A stretch of 64,000 nucleotides of DNA from Phallusia mammillata (taxonomy: Eukaryota; Chordata; Ascidiacea; Phlebobranchia; Ascidiidae): NCBI GenBank assembly GCA_003260075.1, contig QLIY01000035.1, forward strand, positions 14,412-78,411. The letters run 5' to 3'. Positions within the stretch are counted from its first letter, which is position 1; every line of letters starts with the position of its first letter. The position numbers and the translations under genes were made by a program. Positions 25,704 through 45,867 of this stretch are shown here, piece after piece. Below the pieces are notes generated by a model, which did no database searches, had not been told where the DNA came from, and was given only the letters and a program-made list of their open reading frames with translations.

Positions 25704-28700
25704 TTCGCGGGTTCAGTTCCGGTTCGACTCTTTAAATAGTCACATAGATTAAAAATAGTAAAATAGTCACATAGGTCAGGTACCTTAAGAATGTTTTCAC
25801 ACAGCACTGCAACATCCTTCAAATTGTCTTGCTGTTTTGGGGGGGGGGAGTCACATAGGTCAGGTACCTTAAGCATGTTTTCACACAGCACTGCAACATC
25901 CTTCAAATTGTCTTGCTGTTTTGGATTGAGCTCGAGCATAGGAAGAACCTTGCAGAGTGTATTGACAAAGGGTGACGACGGATCAGAAAGTACTTCGCAT
26001 GCAACCATGTTTGCAAGATCGTCATGCGCTGAAGCTTCGTCAAGCTGATAGGAAAACCAAAAATGATGTTCTTAACAACTTTTACGTTAAAATAGATACT
26101 ATGGATGGGCCATGCCAGAACCTGAGTACTGGGTACCGAGCATATTCGCTGTTATTGATGCTCGGTCGAACAGCTGCAACTGAACCGAGCATTAAATTTG
26201 CATATTCATGCCCTGCTAACACACAAAACTAGTGTTCACGTACTACTGAGGCCTGTGCAGCTTAATACACCGCAGGTGACGTAAGGGACCTTAGAAAGCT
26301 ACAAAACTAGCGTGAAATTGGAAATGCTTGTGACGCCACAATGTACCGGGCGTGCTCGGACGAACAACGAGTATTAACGTGAAATGCTCGAAGTTCGACC
26401 AAACATTTGCAGTATTGGCCCATCCCTAAAAGATACCAAACAAAAACAGTAGATTTTAAAACCTTGCGGTTTAGGTCGGGGCAAATAATTTAACATACTG
26501 CTGGTAAACCAATCAATTAACCAAAGAGAAAGTTAAGAACTGTCATAAAAGGCGACATCTACAGTTCACTACTCAGTGCCATTCTTACCCATTTCATATC
26601 GTGATTGCAGATGTGTTTTATATCGGCTTTCTGAATGACGGATGGTTGAGTGATGGTTATCAACAGTTCGGTGACGTTTTCAATGTTCACGGACGCGAGG
26701 GGAGAGGTATGTGGTGCATTGAACAGAACACGGATAATTGGTAGAAAGGCAGCCTCCACACAACCGTGTGCTTCTCTGCAAAAAAACAACAAATTGATAA
26801 AAACGTTATGAACTACACTGCGAAACAGAGCATTACAAATCGATGCGTCGCGAACCAAAATTTTTCATAAACTCCTGTGCCGCGCCATGTACAACTAATC
26901 ATGTAAAAATCACTTATTTTACATATTCTTTTTCAACCAAACAGTCATTATTTGTTTCACATCAATGAAAGAACCAGGAAATACATTTGATGAAGGACAA
27001 AAAGGCATTATGTTGTTGATGAATGTTTAGTCACAGTAACTTGTGCTATTTTTCAAATAATAAATGGCCAAATTACGCTTTTGGGAATCCACTGCTGTAA
27101 AGATATACTTACTTGGACATGTATGGGAATGTATTTAAGAAATCGCTGATGGCATGAACAACCTCTGGGTCGTCCTGAGTGGCAGGATTGTACCACAGCA
27201 GAATCAGACGTGAGAAAACGGTCGGTGATAGAATCCTGTGCGAAACCAAGACCCGGGACAGGAGACACACAACTGCATGGCGAATCTCAACCTCCTGTCA
27301 GACAAAACTTATATTATTTCTTACAGTCGTTTGGCAAAAATCTACAACTGTTCTGTAACGCAAGACCCTGTAAGCGTGTTGGTGTTATTTTCTCTTTTAC
27401 TTTCTTATGTACGGCAACCTTCTGTAGTTTACAGTGGTTGTGCAGTAAAAATGGACAAATCTATAGACTTCACTTCGAAAGAAGTCGAAAAAAACGTGGT
27501 TTTAGTTCAGTAGGTTTAGTTTATCCTTTAATAAACAGCTTCCTGTCAGACAAAACTCGCACAATTTCTAACAGTCCTTTTGCTTCAATGTACTTTGAAA
27601 TGACGGTATTAATGATGTGGTTGAACGCTTGAAGCAACGTTAGCCTTAGACAAGGCCTTGGCGTTACTTTTTCATTTTACGTTTTTTGTAGCATTAAACG
27701 TATGTAATAAATCTTGTGGTATTGTCAATAAATTGTCTGATCGTTTGTGCAACGGTATTAAATGACGTAAAGCTTTTGAGGGCAACTTTTTAGCTAAGGC
27801 TTGCAGTTAATTAGGGCGTTATTTGCCTTTACATCTTCGGTATAAAGTTATTTTGAATGTAGATAAAACACAAATCACAATTAAAAATCAAAAGGCTAAG
27901 TTCATGCTTTAATTAGTACAGATCTCCCAAAAATGTACCTCGTCATCCAGCATTTCAATAAACTTGTCCATCAGAACATTACTAACTTCCTCCTCATTTA
28001 TTGATTTGTCCGGAGATTTTTCTCCTTCCTTTTAACATTTTCAAAATGGAAGTAAATTTGAGCTCGATGCATCTGTGTAAACTTAATACTTTACCTCGTT
28101 CAATGAAGTTTCTTTGTTAGGTTTCTTTGCAACCAGTGCCTTTATTCCATAGAAACGAATGAAATCGTTGATGGCGTTGATTGCAGCCACTCTCACCATA
28201 TACGTATCTGCTTGTGCAACCTGGAAACAAGTAATAATCCGTAAATGGACTGTTACTCATATATTTCTGTTTTAGGATTAAAAGACACACATGTACAGTC
28301 GAGTGGTGTTATGAAAAAGTTGCTAGTTCATTAAAGCAGTGGATTTCTGCACTGTAAAATAATTCAAGTGTCACAAAAATGTTTTTGAATAGTACAACAC
28401 CCATTTCACGTTTTTTGACGATTAAAAAATGTGGGTGTATATGACAATCCTATACAACTTCATTTTGATATTTTTTCCCCAAAGCAGAAAGTATCAAGTA
28501 AATTACTAGATTGCATATATGCGTGTTTATCTCACTAAGCAGGCAGCAAACAATAATGTGCTTTAAACTCGTAATGACATCTTACAATAATGACCGAGGC
28601 TACACACCACACAAAAGATTTTATCAAAAATATCGTTTTTTCCAAATATGTACTATTATAAAGTAGTATATTTCCCTTGTTATACGGCCAACGCAAAAAT

Positions 28701-31700
28701 TACATCCTCTTCTTACACAGTAATCTCTATGTCCACAAATCGTATGCTAGCTCCTATATATACACAGTACAAACCTGAGTCATAAGAGCAAAGTGTTGGG
28801 TGGCGAGTTCACGTGAAAACAGGCAAGATGTCCCTAAGGTGATGATCGCTTCTTTGCGCACCTCAGGCTCGGCGTCGAGCACGCACGGAATCACAAGAGT
28901 GTCGAGCAGCGAGAGAATAGTGGGATGAACACCCCTGCTGCGCTTCTTGCTCTGTGCCGACTTGACACGCGCCAGATAAAGTGAAGTCAGAAGTTCCGTG
29001 AGAATCTTCAGGCATTTGATGAACGTCCCAGCATCGCACTGACCAAATAAAGGAATATGTTGTTATAATGTCGATTTACAAATGAAGTCGAAAGCGTGAG
29101 AACTGACTTTCGGCCAATATTGTTAAAAACCAGCAATTACTGTGCAAGCACAACATAAAAGCTTTGTTTTTAGTTGGAGTCCGTGGAATCGGGATATTTT
29201 ACCGACTTCGTGGCGAGCACAGGACCGAAAATTCGAAGATAAGAGAACTTTACTTATTTAACATGTAAAGTTATACGTCTGTGACCAATATAGGCCAAAT
29301 TACGTGGAACATTTTTTTGATGTTGTTTACCTTTTCGATTGCTTGGGTTTCATCAGCAATGTCGGTGTTTTGTGGAATGGTAAGTTGTTCCTCCAGTTTT
29401 AGTTTCGTTTCCGACATTTCATCAATGTTCTGCTGAACTGAAGCGGCTTCCTCAAAGCTCTTTAACGATATTTTAGCATTCAGGTTTTCCTTTTCCTCGT
29501 TTAACTGCACACTTAACTTTGCTATCTGTAACCAAAACAAAGTAACTTACCTGTGTACCGCATAGCATTACTTGAAACAAATATGGCCAGAGATTAATTC
29601 AACTGATTGCAATAATCACACACAGTGTTTTTTTAAGGTGTTTTGGGGGACCGAAACGGTCCATTTGTATCTTTTCACTGTATANGGTTTCCCAAATAAG
29701 CAAATATGGCTATTTTTTGGTATTTAAAGGAAACACTTGCGGTCTCTTAAAACTACTTAGCGGTCACCCAAACCAAACCTTAAAAAAACCCTGATCACAC
29801 ACCTGCATTTTTAATCCCACAACTTCTTGCTCTGATAAGCGGTTGGACATTGATGTTGGGGCGGGTGATGCTGGTTCACGAGCATTAGTTATCAAAGAAG
29901 CAACCAGTTGAACTTTTTCATTCTCATCCCTGGAACAGTCATACATTGATTTTTTGTCAGAAATTTATATTGTTCTTTTTATGATACAAAAACACAACAA
30001 AAATGTTTGTTTTACATCAATTGACATTCACCTGTCCAGCACACCAGTCGAGGATTGTAGGTCAATTAAGTTATGAGCCACAGGTGTAATAAGGCATGGA
30101 AAACATAAAACATCTAATTTGTTTATGACCATTTCCAAAAGCTCAATCGTTCTCTGTCGACCTGACAAAACAGTACATTACAAATTACATGTATTTACAT
30201 CACATGTTATAGAACAAGCCAAATTGATAGCATCCTGCTAATAAAGTCAAGACTCAAGTGCTAAGCATAATTTGTGCTTGTCAAAGTTTGTGTGGAACAT
30301 TACAACAGAAGTTGATTCAATGTTGAGTTGGGAAAAACCTTTGCATTCTTGCTACCACATATTTTTTAATTAATTTATTTTTGCAAAACAAGTTTTACTT
30401 TTTTTAAAAGACTAGCTGCAAGCATAAAATGACAAAGTTACTACCAATGACTGTTTGTCTACAGAATTATCATACCAGTATTGTCACTGACGTCCATCTT
30501 GCTGGCAAGTTTTAACAACTGTTCTGCCACAAACTCTTTTTCAATTTTCTCGTCTTCCGCAGATTGTGAAAGGCTCCCATCAGCATTTTTAAGACAATCC
30601 ATAATTGGAAAAAGATGCCTAAAACACAACAAAAAACCTTGTTCAGAAGACATGGAAAAACCCTTACTCTTATACATAGCTTTTTCTTTTATATGTTTGG
30701 TTTACACTGTAGTACCTAAATAAAACTTACTTTGTAAAGTATTCTTGAGTATAGTCACAAAAGTCAATGACATTTGGGAGCAAGTTGTCAATGTAGTATT
30801 CACCATGTGATCCCTGATTACGAAGAAAATCACACAACTGACACCAGTACAGGGCAGACTCAGGAGTGAGCTTTTCATATTCAATCAGCTTCCTACTTGG
30901 ACGATGTAAAATACATTCGGTAAAAGCTGTACTGTAATCCAGGTTTGTTAATTTCATGTAAACTAGTGATGGGACGGGTACCCGGTACTCGGTATCGAGC
31001 GATTTCAGTGGTATCAATACTCGTACTCGGTATCGAAATATTTTGTCTCTATTTTCGATACCATAGTTCGATACCGAAGGCACCATAAGAATATGGGCAA
31101 CTTTTTGCCAATTATTGCTTCGGACAGCACAAAATCAGGAAAAAGATCCGCCAGGTTAAAAAAAAATTCGCTATAGTGTGGAGATTGCATTTTTCTGCAT
31201 GTGTTTGTGGTCGCCTGTATCGCGGCCATGGCAGATAATTTAGCCAGTGATATACAACACTATACTTTAGTACTCGGTACTTGATGACGAAGGTATTTTT
31301 ACGTGGTACTCGTACTCGCTTTGAAAACAGGAATCGTCCCATCACTAATGTAAATAGTTAAGACCTTTCATTGAGTAGAGTAAATCCTTCAACAATGTCT
31401 GAGAGCTTGGAAGTTTCAAACAGGGCAACCATACATCTGGTTGAAGTCTCAAATGCTCCAATAACATCAAGTTTTTTAAGCAGGTCTAACAGATTGGCCT
31501 GCAATCATGAAATGTATTCGATTAAAAAATATATATATTTGACACAAACCCATTAACAACATCATAGGCCCTTATGCTTAATTCGAAGCTCCATAGATCA
31601 AAACATACCTGAAACGTTAAAAGCCATGCTTGAAACAGCTGCTTCTTGACCACATCTCTTACTGCAGCTGATTGATCAAAGAGTCCTTGTTTAATTAAAT

Positions 31701-33437
31701 ACAGTCGTTGACAACTAGTCAATGCCTTGATGCTCACTTTTTGTGCAAGTATCTGTTAAACAAAATAACTGGTTTGTAATAAAAGTGGCTTATGATATGC
31801 ATAATCTGGTTACATATGCAAGTTTATACAATAACCTGAAATGCTGTTTTTCTTACAGCTTCAGCGACATCTCTTGTTCGATCTAACACTTCTGGTAAAG
31901 TTTTGGTAGTGAGTGAAATGCATGAAAGAACAGTTGATCTGACCTGAGAACTATCATCAGCACTCATGTGGAATAGGTAGGCTGCAAATACAAAGTAGCA
32001 GTTTCAAAAAAAACACATTTAATTATGCAGGTCTTCATGGCTTTCAAACACAAAACAACCAGGAAAATCGTGTTTTATGTAAATTGATACAAAACTTACT
32101 AGTGAGTTTGTTTAACACCTAATCCACATGCATTTTAGTAGTATTTAACTGACCTGATATGACTGGGCAGTTATGCAAGGAAGGCTGCTGAAGTCTGCTT
32201 AGCGCACGAGCTGCTTGGCATCGGACAGTAGGCAATTTATCTTGTATTCTGTGCAGCATAGCTTTTGCAACTCTGCAACATAATTTACCAAGAAACATTG
32301 TTTATATATCCAAAAGATTAGTCAGTATTGCACAAACAGGAAAAAAGTGAAATACAAAATTATACTTACTCATCCATTAAATCTTCATCCATCGCAGCAT
32401 CTCTAGGAACAGCGCTAAGCATAAGCTGAATCAATTGACAAACACGAAAACGAATAGTTTTGCTGCTATGGCTGTGATACTGCAATAAATGGACAACATA
32501 TATTTTTTTTAAAGATTACAAAAATTTTACAGGCTACATGTGATAAAACAGTGACATTTGAAATACATAAACACATGCAATGATATTTAAATTGCTATAA
32601 GCTGTTCAATCTGGCAAGTACACAAACAACAGAAAAATACATAACAGTAAAAATTGTCGACAAGTCAGGGTTTAGTGCCAGGGAATGATGGTGTAGCTGC
32701 AGCACAAGCAGTCCTCAGCCACCAAGTGTGCCCTCCACAGAACAAACCAACTCAATTGTGTAGTGCAAACAGTTATATGTCAATGCAATTACCTCTGGTT
32801 CAATCATAAATTTTAAAAGATAGTTGTATAAATTTTCATCCTCCTCTTCATCAATTTCTTCATCTTCATCATAAGTGTTAGCAAACAATGCAGCAAACCT
32901 AAAAAAATACCACCATGAAAGTAAACCTTGAACACCAACACCAAGTTTTGAATTATTTCATTATCCAGCCTTTCAGATTGGGTCAGTTCAGACCCTGTTA
33001 ATTTTTTTTTATTAATAGTTTTATGTTTGGAATAACAAAATCAAAAATCAACAAAATCACTTCATAAATTAGGTTTTAGGCTATTGAAAACAGACTTGGA
33101 AACAAACTGAACACATCTTTCAGCAGGAGATTCCCGACTCTCAGTCTGCAACACACATTCAACAAAAGTTCGAAATGCTTCCACAAACTCCGTCTTCATT
33201 TGTTTTTCCTCACACTGCAAAATCAAATGTGTTTTTTGTGTGAAATAATGCACACAAAAAAACTTCCATGCTGGATGTGTTGGTGTTTAAACATACAAAC
33301 AATTTCATATATCTTAAGATATAGGTAATTACCTGGACATAATAATTTTTTAGGGTTTCTGCCAATTTTGTCAAATTGTATCGCCTCTCTTGACTTTTTT
33401 CGAACACTTCGCGGACTTTTTGTTTGACAGACTCCAT
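24737..33437 (-). CDS. NCAPG: Condensin I subunit CAP-G
   Basis: About 21 exons run from the ATG at 33437 (exon 1 33333-33437, exon 2 33096-33214, exon 3 32793-32898, exon 4 about 32374-32478) down to the stop at 24737-24739. Intermediate exons lie near 32155-32275, 31840-31983, 31609-31754, 31364-31500, 30730-30896, 30476-30618, 30034-30161, 29804-29931, 29329-29526, 28777-29039, 28096-28221, 27945-28031, 27110-27297, 26589-26775, 25871-26045, 24986-25140 and 24737-24931. The N-terminal blocks (KCVQFVSKF type, FANTYDEDEEIDEEEDE) and successive HEAT-like helices, for example CDAGTFIKCLKILTELLTSL and EVEIRHAVVCLLSRVLV, match CAP-G. The tail is Ser/Lys-rich. The protein is the HEAT subunit of condensin I in mitotic chromosome compaction. 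The exon near 25.9 kb is partly duplicated at a 10-G run; several introns carry transposons. Confidence 0.92.
25256..25730. mobile_element. GGTTCGG-rich inverted-repeat element containing a 98-G run
   Basis: The ends are an 11-bp perfect inverted repeat, GAGTCGAACCG at 25256-25266 and CGGTTCGACTC at 25720-25730. The interior is full of GGTTCGG/CCGGTTC motifs in both orientations, including AAACCGGTTCAAA. It lies in an NCAPG intron. No target duplication is obvious. The interior is interrupted by 98 consecutive G (25605-25702), which I read as a gap placeholder, so the true length is unknown. Confidence 0.55.
25778..25931. repeat. Partial duplication of an NCAPG exon across a 10-G run
   Basis: The block from TCACATAGGTCAGG through CTTGCTGTTTTGG occurs at about 25770-25838 and again at 25850-25924, separated by ten G (25839-25848). 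Only the right-hand copy continues into the full exon. The copies differ by one base (AAGAATG against AAGCATG). Best read as overlapping contig ends. Confidence 0.8.
26100..26428. mobile_element. hAT-like MITE in an NCAPG intron
   Basis: Inverted ends are TATGGATGGGCCA and TGGCCCATCCCTA (near match). They are flanked by imperfect 8-bp direct repeats ATAGATAC and AAAGATAC. No ORF. The interior contains TACCGAGCATATTCG/TGCTCGGTCG-type inverted motifs related in style to the element at 30964-31347. Confidence 0.7.
30964..31347. mobile_element. hAT-like MITE, 384 bp, in an NCAPG intron
   Basis: Ends are TAGTGATGGGACG and CGTCCCATCACTA, perfect inverted repeats of 13 bp. Flanking 8-bp direct repeats are ATGTAAAC (30956-30963) and ATGTAAAT (31348-31355). 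The interior has many GGTACTCGGTATCGA-like motifs in both orientations, so it can form a long hairpin. No ORF, hence non-autonomous. Confidence 0.88.
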
Positions 33438-34654
33438 GGTTTATATTACTCTGTTATATATTATATATACTGGAAAAATACCCTTTTAAAAGTATTGTTT
33501 GTTTACGGAGTTTAAAATAGCAACAACTTTTAAAACTGGTAACTGCCTAATTATTAGTGTGAAGAAAACGATTCAGCATCAGGTTTATCGTACTGTCCGT
33601 GAACTCTTGGCTCTCTCTCTCCGTTTGCTTGGAGAAGTAAAACAACATTTAGCAAAACTCTACGATCTGCGTTGGCTCAACTTCCTGTTGCAAAAATCTG
33701 AAATGCCATCCCAGTCAAATACGCAACAAAAAATGTGAAGATCACGATAGTGTTACCCCCAAAGGCCCGAATTACTTCGTACATCCAAATTCCTAAACTT
33801 ACATATTTTTCAATGGAGACAAATTCTTGTTTATCGTATGTAATATAACACGCTTGAGCGAGTTTCAAAACGAAAATTTCGGAAATTGGATTTACCGCGC
33901 AAATCAAAGAGCAATATTGTTTCTATGGAGGTCAGGTAATTCTGCGTGAAAAAACCGTAAACTACTAGTTTGGGCTGATTAACAACATGTTCCAAAAGTT
34001 GCTGTTGGCAAAAACTTTTATTGGTATCCATAAAGAACATTTTGCACTAACAAGAAGGGTTTTGCGAGTTCAAACGAATACAGAGCCGAAATGCAATGGC
34101 ACTTAAAAGCAGTGTACTTTCTATCGGTTCCAACTCCAGGCACTGTTTTTTCAAATCGGCAAATTTGCACAAACTCTGCAAAATAGCTTTCAGTACTTGG
34201 ATATATCACCATCCAACAGCATATATGTTACAAAGCAGCATTTATTGTGAATTAAAACATGCCATGCCAGTATTTTACACCATTGTGCCGGGAATATTTC
34301 TGTTCAAACTGCTTTGCAATTTCAACTATTTTCCGAGTTTCCACACACATACATGTAATATATATGCACATATCTCTACAACTGGTTTGAAAATATGGCC
34401 ATAGCAGCATCTTCCGGGCAAAGCAAACTTCACAACAGGCAGTAAAGTGGTGGTGCCCTATACCTTATGAAATGATACAGCATAGCATAGTTGGAAACAT
34501 AATTGTCAACTGAAACCATTTGTTCCATTAATTTACACCATTTCATGATACACATGTTGCTACACAGGATACCATGTTAGAAATGCATCATATTGTACCA
34601 CAATTAAAGCTAAACATGTCCTGTTCCGACTGTGCATCACAAAACGCTGACATG
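33438..34654. other. Intergenic region between NCAPG and CtBP
   Basis: No gene recognised. It holds the upstream flank of NCAPG and the 3' flank of CtBP. One minus-strand hydrophobic frame at 33677-33907 was considered and not accepted. Confidence 0.4.
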
Positions 34655-41622
<6,968 letters not shown>

Positions 41623-44300
41623 ATGAAATTTATCGTTTTTCTAACTTTTCTGGTGATGGTGGTGAACAGTTCCACAGGTGCGTATAGAATTTCCACCGCT
41701 TGTAAAAGAATAAACTAATCACAAGAAAATTATAATTAAATGTGGTCGATTTAATAACTTTAATAATGCAAACTGTACGTGTCTTTTTAGTATCAAAACG
41801 TGAATGGTTGAACAAAATGGAAGGTTTAAAATCCATTATCCAACAAAATCCAGATCTGGTGCGGGTAAGTCCAAAGTATAGCTAAAGCAGTCAGTGAATA
41901 AATTATCGAAAATAGTTAAGAAAACTTCCGAATGTTTTATTGTACAGCATACGCAAGAAAGTAAAACCACAGGCATCACAGACTTTGACATCCAGTTGGA
42001 ATGTGAACCACAAACAACGAACGGTAACTTTCATTTCTAAAATTTAGGCATTTTGCATAACGTTGATAATAAGAAAACATGACATTTACTTTAAACACAT
42101 TTCAGTCCATCGTTTACGCCCTCAAGATATTGATGTCATCGGGGCTATGGGAGACTCTATTACGGTAACTTTTAATTACCAGAAATTTTGAAAACATACT
42201 TTATATGATTGTAGCACTATTACCTTTGTAGGCAGCAAGTGGTGCAACTGCAAATACAATTGCTGGAATATTATTGGACAACCCTGGAGTTTCTTGGTCA
42301 GTAGGGGGTGAAGGCTCTCTTGCAGATACCATCACTGTGGCAAGTAGGTTACTTTAACTAAAAAACACAGATGACGACCTACAAACATATTTTTGACAAT
42401 TTAGACATACTACGAGAGTTTAACCCAAACCTTATGGGATATTCCCTGGGAATTGGGGCTGATTCTGCCGACGAATGGTTTAACGTTGCAGTCCCCGGAG
42501 CAAGATCAATGTAAGTTTATTTTTAAATAAACTTGTTAATTTGTCCAATCAAAAAACGTTTTTCAGCCACATGGAAAACCAAGCATGGGATCTTGTCTAC
42601 AAGATGAGAAACGACACGGTAGAAAAACAATGTTTAAAAAGTCAATTGATTATGTTTGTACATTATTACCGTTTTTTGCAGAGGATTAATATTGAAAACG
42701 ATTGGAAATTGGTAACGATGTTCATCGGAGGAAATGACTTGTGTGCCCTTAAGCGTGACCCCATTGGTGCCAGCCCAGCAGTCTACCGAAACAACATAGA
42801 AACTGCCTTAGATATTCTTCATAAAGAGGTCAGTATAGATTTTTCTAGATACATCCGACAAATTACATATACACGGAGTCGAAGCAGGGTTGCAAATGTT
42901 TGTCAGGCTTCCAGTTTTGACGTGATTGTAAATCTAACAGAGAACTGGACTAGCAAACACACGTCACACTTTTCTGTAATCTTGCCAGCAGCAAATACAA
43001 TGTCAACTTTAATTTGACAATTGTTTGTTTAAATTCAGCTCCCACGAACATTGGTCAACATTGTGGAAATTCTTGAGGTCTACCTACTACCACAAATAGT
43101 GGGAGGATACGGGGCCAATCCAAATTGCATCTTTGCTCAGCGGCTCTTCTGCAATTACATTTCTGCCGCAAATGCGACGGAACAGGAAGACATTATCGAC
43201 AAAAACCATTTGTACCAGGTTTGTACTTGGGTGGTTTTTAATGCGCATTCTTAACATCATACAGTTGTGTCTAAACAATCTTTACCAAAAAACAACAACA
43301 GTGTTCTATTGAACGCCTATACACACGACCATACATTTGATGGACAATGACAAGGAACTCTTAATTGGGACAGGAAAGTTTACTGTTAACCGGAGTGTAA
43401 TGGCTACCTTAGTAAGCATGCACAAAATTATACATTCTTTGTAATTTGCAGCAATACGTGCAAGAACTGATCGACAGCCGCAAGTACGACACTCGCGATG
43501 ATTTTACGGTCGTCATTCAGCCATTTTTCCGACACACAGTTTTGCCCTACACAGAGGTTATTTTTGTTTTTAAAATATCAAAAAATTTAAAATATGTTTA
43601 ATACCATTACATGCAAATTAATCGTGTACAGTCCCTTAATTTGATGATTTTATGTGAGTTATCACTGTGCTATCGGAAGTATTTAAAAGTTGACTTTTGT
43701 CTTCAGGACGGACAAGTTGACGCCACCTTTTTTGCTCCCGACTGCTTCCATTTCAGCGCCAAGGGCCACGCAATGGGGGCCCTTAATATTTGGAACAACA
43801 TGGTAACTATATGTTTATCTTTATAACATTGTACACGCTTAAGTGTAGTAAATTTATTGTCGTTTTTCATTTATTTAAGCTAGAGCCTGTGGGTGCAAAG
43901 TCGACGGAATGGAGCATACAAGATCTGAAATGTCCCACACAGGTAGAAATTTAATCTTTTAAAAAGTTATCGGATTTTAGACTAATCAGTTGTTTCTGTG
44001 TTTTAGGAAGCACCGTACATTTATACTCGATTCAACAGCAATACAACCACAATCTCGACCACACCTGCAACCACAAGCACTACATCACATCCAATTACCA
44101 CAACAACCACCAAACCGGTGGAATGTGTACCGCAGCAATGCAGTGAATACGTTCCGGACTGGGTGATAGCGGTTATAATTGTTCTTGCTGCTGCAGTGCT
44201 AGTGCAGACCTTGGTCCTGTTCGTTTCCGTGTTTTGTTCAAAATCAAAGCGTCAACCCCTTGAAAAGTCTGATAGCTTTCATTCACAAACAAAAATGTAA
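41623..44300 (+). CDS. Phospholipase B1-like membrane-anchored lipase, copy 1
   Basis: Thirteen exons join in phase to 472 aa: 41623-41677, 41791-41864, 41948-42023, 42106-42164, 42232-42343, 42405-42510, 42567-42618, 42682-42828, 43039-43218, 43452-43556, 43707-43802, 43880-43942, 44007-44300. A signal peptide ([17 protein letters not shown]) is followed by one SGNH/GDSL lipase domain: block [11 protein letters not shown] (nucleophile Ser), block [15 protein letters not shown], block [19 protein letters not shown] (Asp-His). After it come a Thr-rich, probably O-glycosylated stalk, a CxxxxC pair, a single C-terminal membrane helix ([20 protein letters not shown]) and a short basic tail. This is the topology of brush-border phospholipase B1, which removes both acyl chains from phospholipids and hydrolyses retinyl esters, but with one lipase unit instead of four. 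Confidence 0.92.
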
Positions 44301-45867
44301 ATATTAACTGAGGTTTTCGTTCGTGCAAGCGATAGACGTATACATCACTGAAAATCCTTTGCAGTTTTCAGTAACTGAAGGTTATTTGCAACTTATTGTT
44401 TTGATAGCAAGTTGCAGTTGTTTGCTAACTAAATCACCTTTGAGTACATTCTTGACTTAAGTGCACATGACTAATTACGTCTAAACTTTAATCAAAGGAC
44501 CTCAATGCATACCAAAAGTCACGTGGTATTCGCAAATCTGTCTGCAATTGTCTCGTAAACTCGTTAATCACCGTCGCTTCTGTTTACTGACAAGCTTGCA
44601 TATGTTCCAAAGTTTGCAGGTCGTACCCTCGTAACCGATACGATGAACCCCAAAATGCGTTGTCATGTGGGTCACTCTAGGTCAGTGATCCTAAACTATA
44701 CGGTTCGTATACCACAAGTGGTTCGTACAGGCCTTCCACGTGATAACAAACTGTTTTATTCTCAAAGGAAGCATCCTTTGCATTTATTCGTATTGTGGTT
44801 TTTAAACATTGCATTTACAACATGACCCTTCTTTCGCATGTCTGTTTTCCTATTGTGACTGTGACCACAAAAAGTTTAAAAATATTGTTGCAGGCCATAA
44901 AAAGCGTATAAGCTACGTTTTAAGTAGATTGCCGGAATAAACAACGAACAGTTAAAAAAATGGTAGTACGTAATAAAATAATGAAGAATGTTTTAATATA
45001 ACACCACTTGCTCAAGTAAATTCAAATTTTATTTTATTGCCTACACAACGTTTTGGTCGTTCAATGGCAGTTAGGGATTTGCCCAGTTTGTTGTGGGCTT
45101 GTGGCTTTGTTTTTCTCGAAACTGTTTTATGCAAAATACAATTCTTTGATTTAATTGAAATGAACAAAATTGTGGCTGACTACATACTAATGAAGTCAAT
45201 AGTACACTTATGTTGAAACAACGTTTCGTCTTTTTGCTTTCAATGATGTAGACGATTCGGATAAATAGTCAAATTAAAATATTACCGAAGCTGCAGTGTG
45301 AAACCATACTTTGTACTTCTTAGAAAGAAAGTTTTACATGTGAAATACATCGTAATTTATTGTTCAGCGACTAACAAACGCAATAAAACAGGCTGTAAAA
45401 AATCAAAGTGCAAATTAAAGTTTGTCGATTGGGAAACTGGGGATTTCTCGAAAGTTGGAGTAAGCAAATACTGTCTTTGTCACAAGTTCTCAAGGTAAAT
45501 CAGCAAATTTACCGAAAAACTTAACATCATTAGCGGTAATGTGCCGACGTGGGGTCAAATATCCCTGAGAAGTGCTAGAATGATGTGGGCGGGTCAAGCG
45601 CTCCAAATATGCTTTTACTAGCTGCAAACATTAAGCTCAGAAAATGCATGTCATGCCTTTACGACGAGCTCGTTGTAACGAGTACGCAATATTTGCATTC
45701 ACCTTATTTTGGTAACGATTGCCGTTCGTGGAATTTTACGAGAGATTTGCACGAAACTCCAATGCTGCAGATGGGAAACAAGTGATTGCGTGATTCCACG
45801 ACCCACTTCATATTCACAGCAACTTGAAGCTGCGTTTGTGCTGGTTTTATGGTAGTCACTACAAACT
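44301..45867. other. Intergenic flank, left copy of the duplicated unit
   Basis: Non-coding. From about 44770 onward it resembles the flank downstream of copy 2 (48815-50058), for example TTTTTAAACATT and the segment around AAGCTGCAGTGTGAAAC. A frame around 45298-45498 is shared with the other copy but is broken by differences, so I do not call it a gene. Confidence 0.5.

Noticed and set aside
25519-26008. Proteins with long poly-Gly or poly-Pro tracts at 25.5-26.0, 48.3-48.7 and 49.2-49.5 kb
   Set aside because: They exist only because the G runs are translated. The runs behave like gap placeholders and no real domain lies in the same frame on both sides.
33677-33907. Minus-strand hydrophobic frame between NCAPG and CtBP
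   Set aside because: It has a membrane-like stretch but no family resemblance, no supported splice partners and no duplicated or conserved copy in the window.
45298-45498. Small basic protein shared upstream of phospholipase copies 2 and 3
   Set aside because: The similarity is explained by the segmental duplication; the second copy (49536-49741) is altered in frame and shows no sign of coding constraint.
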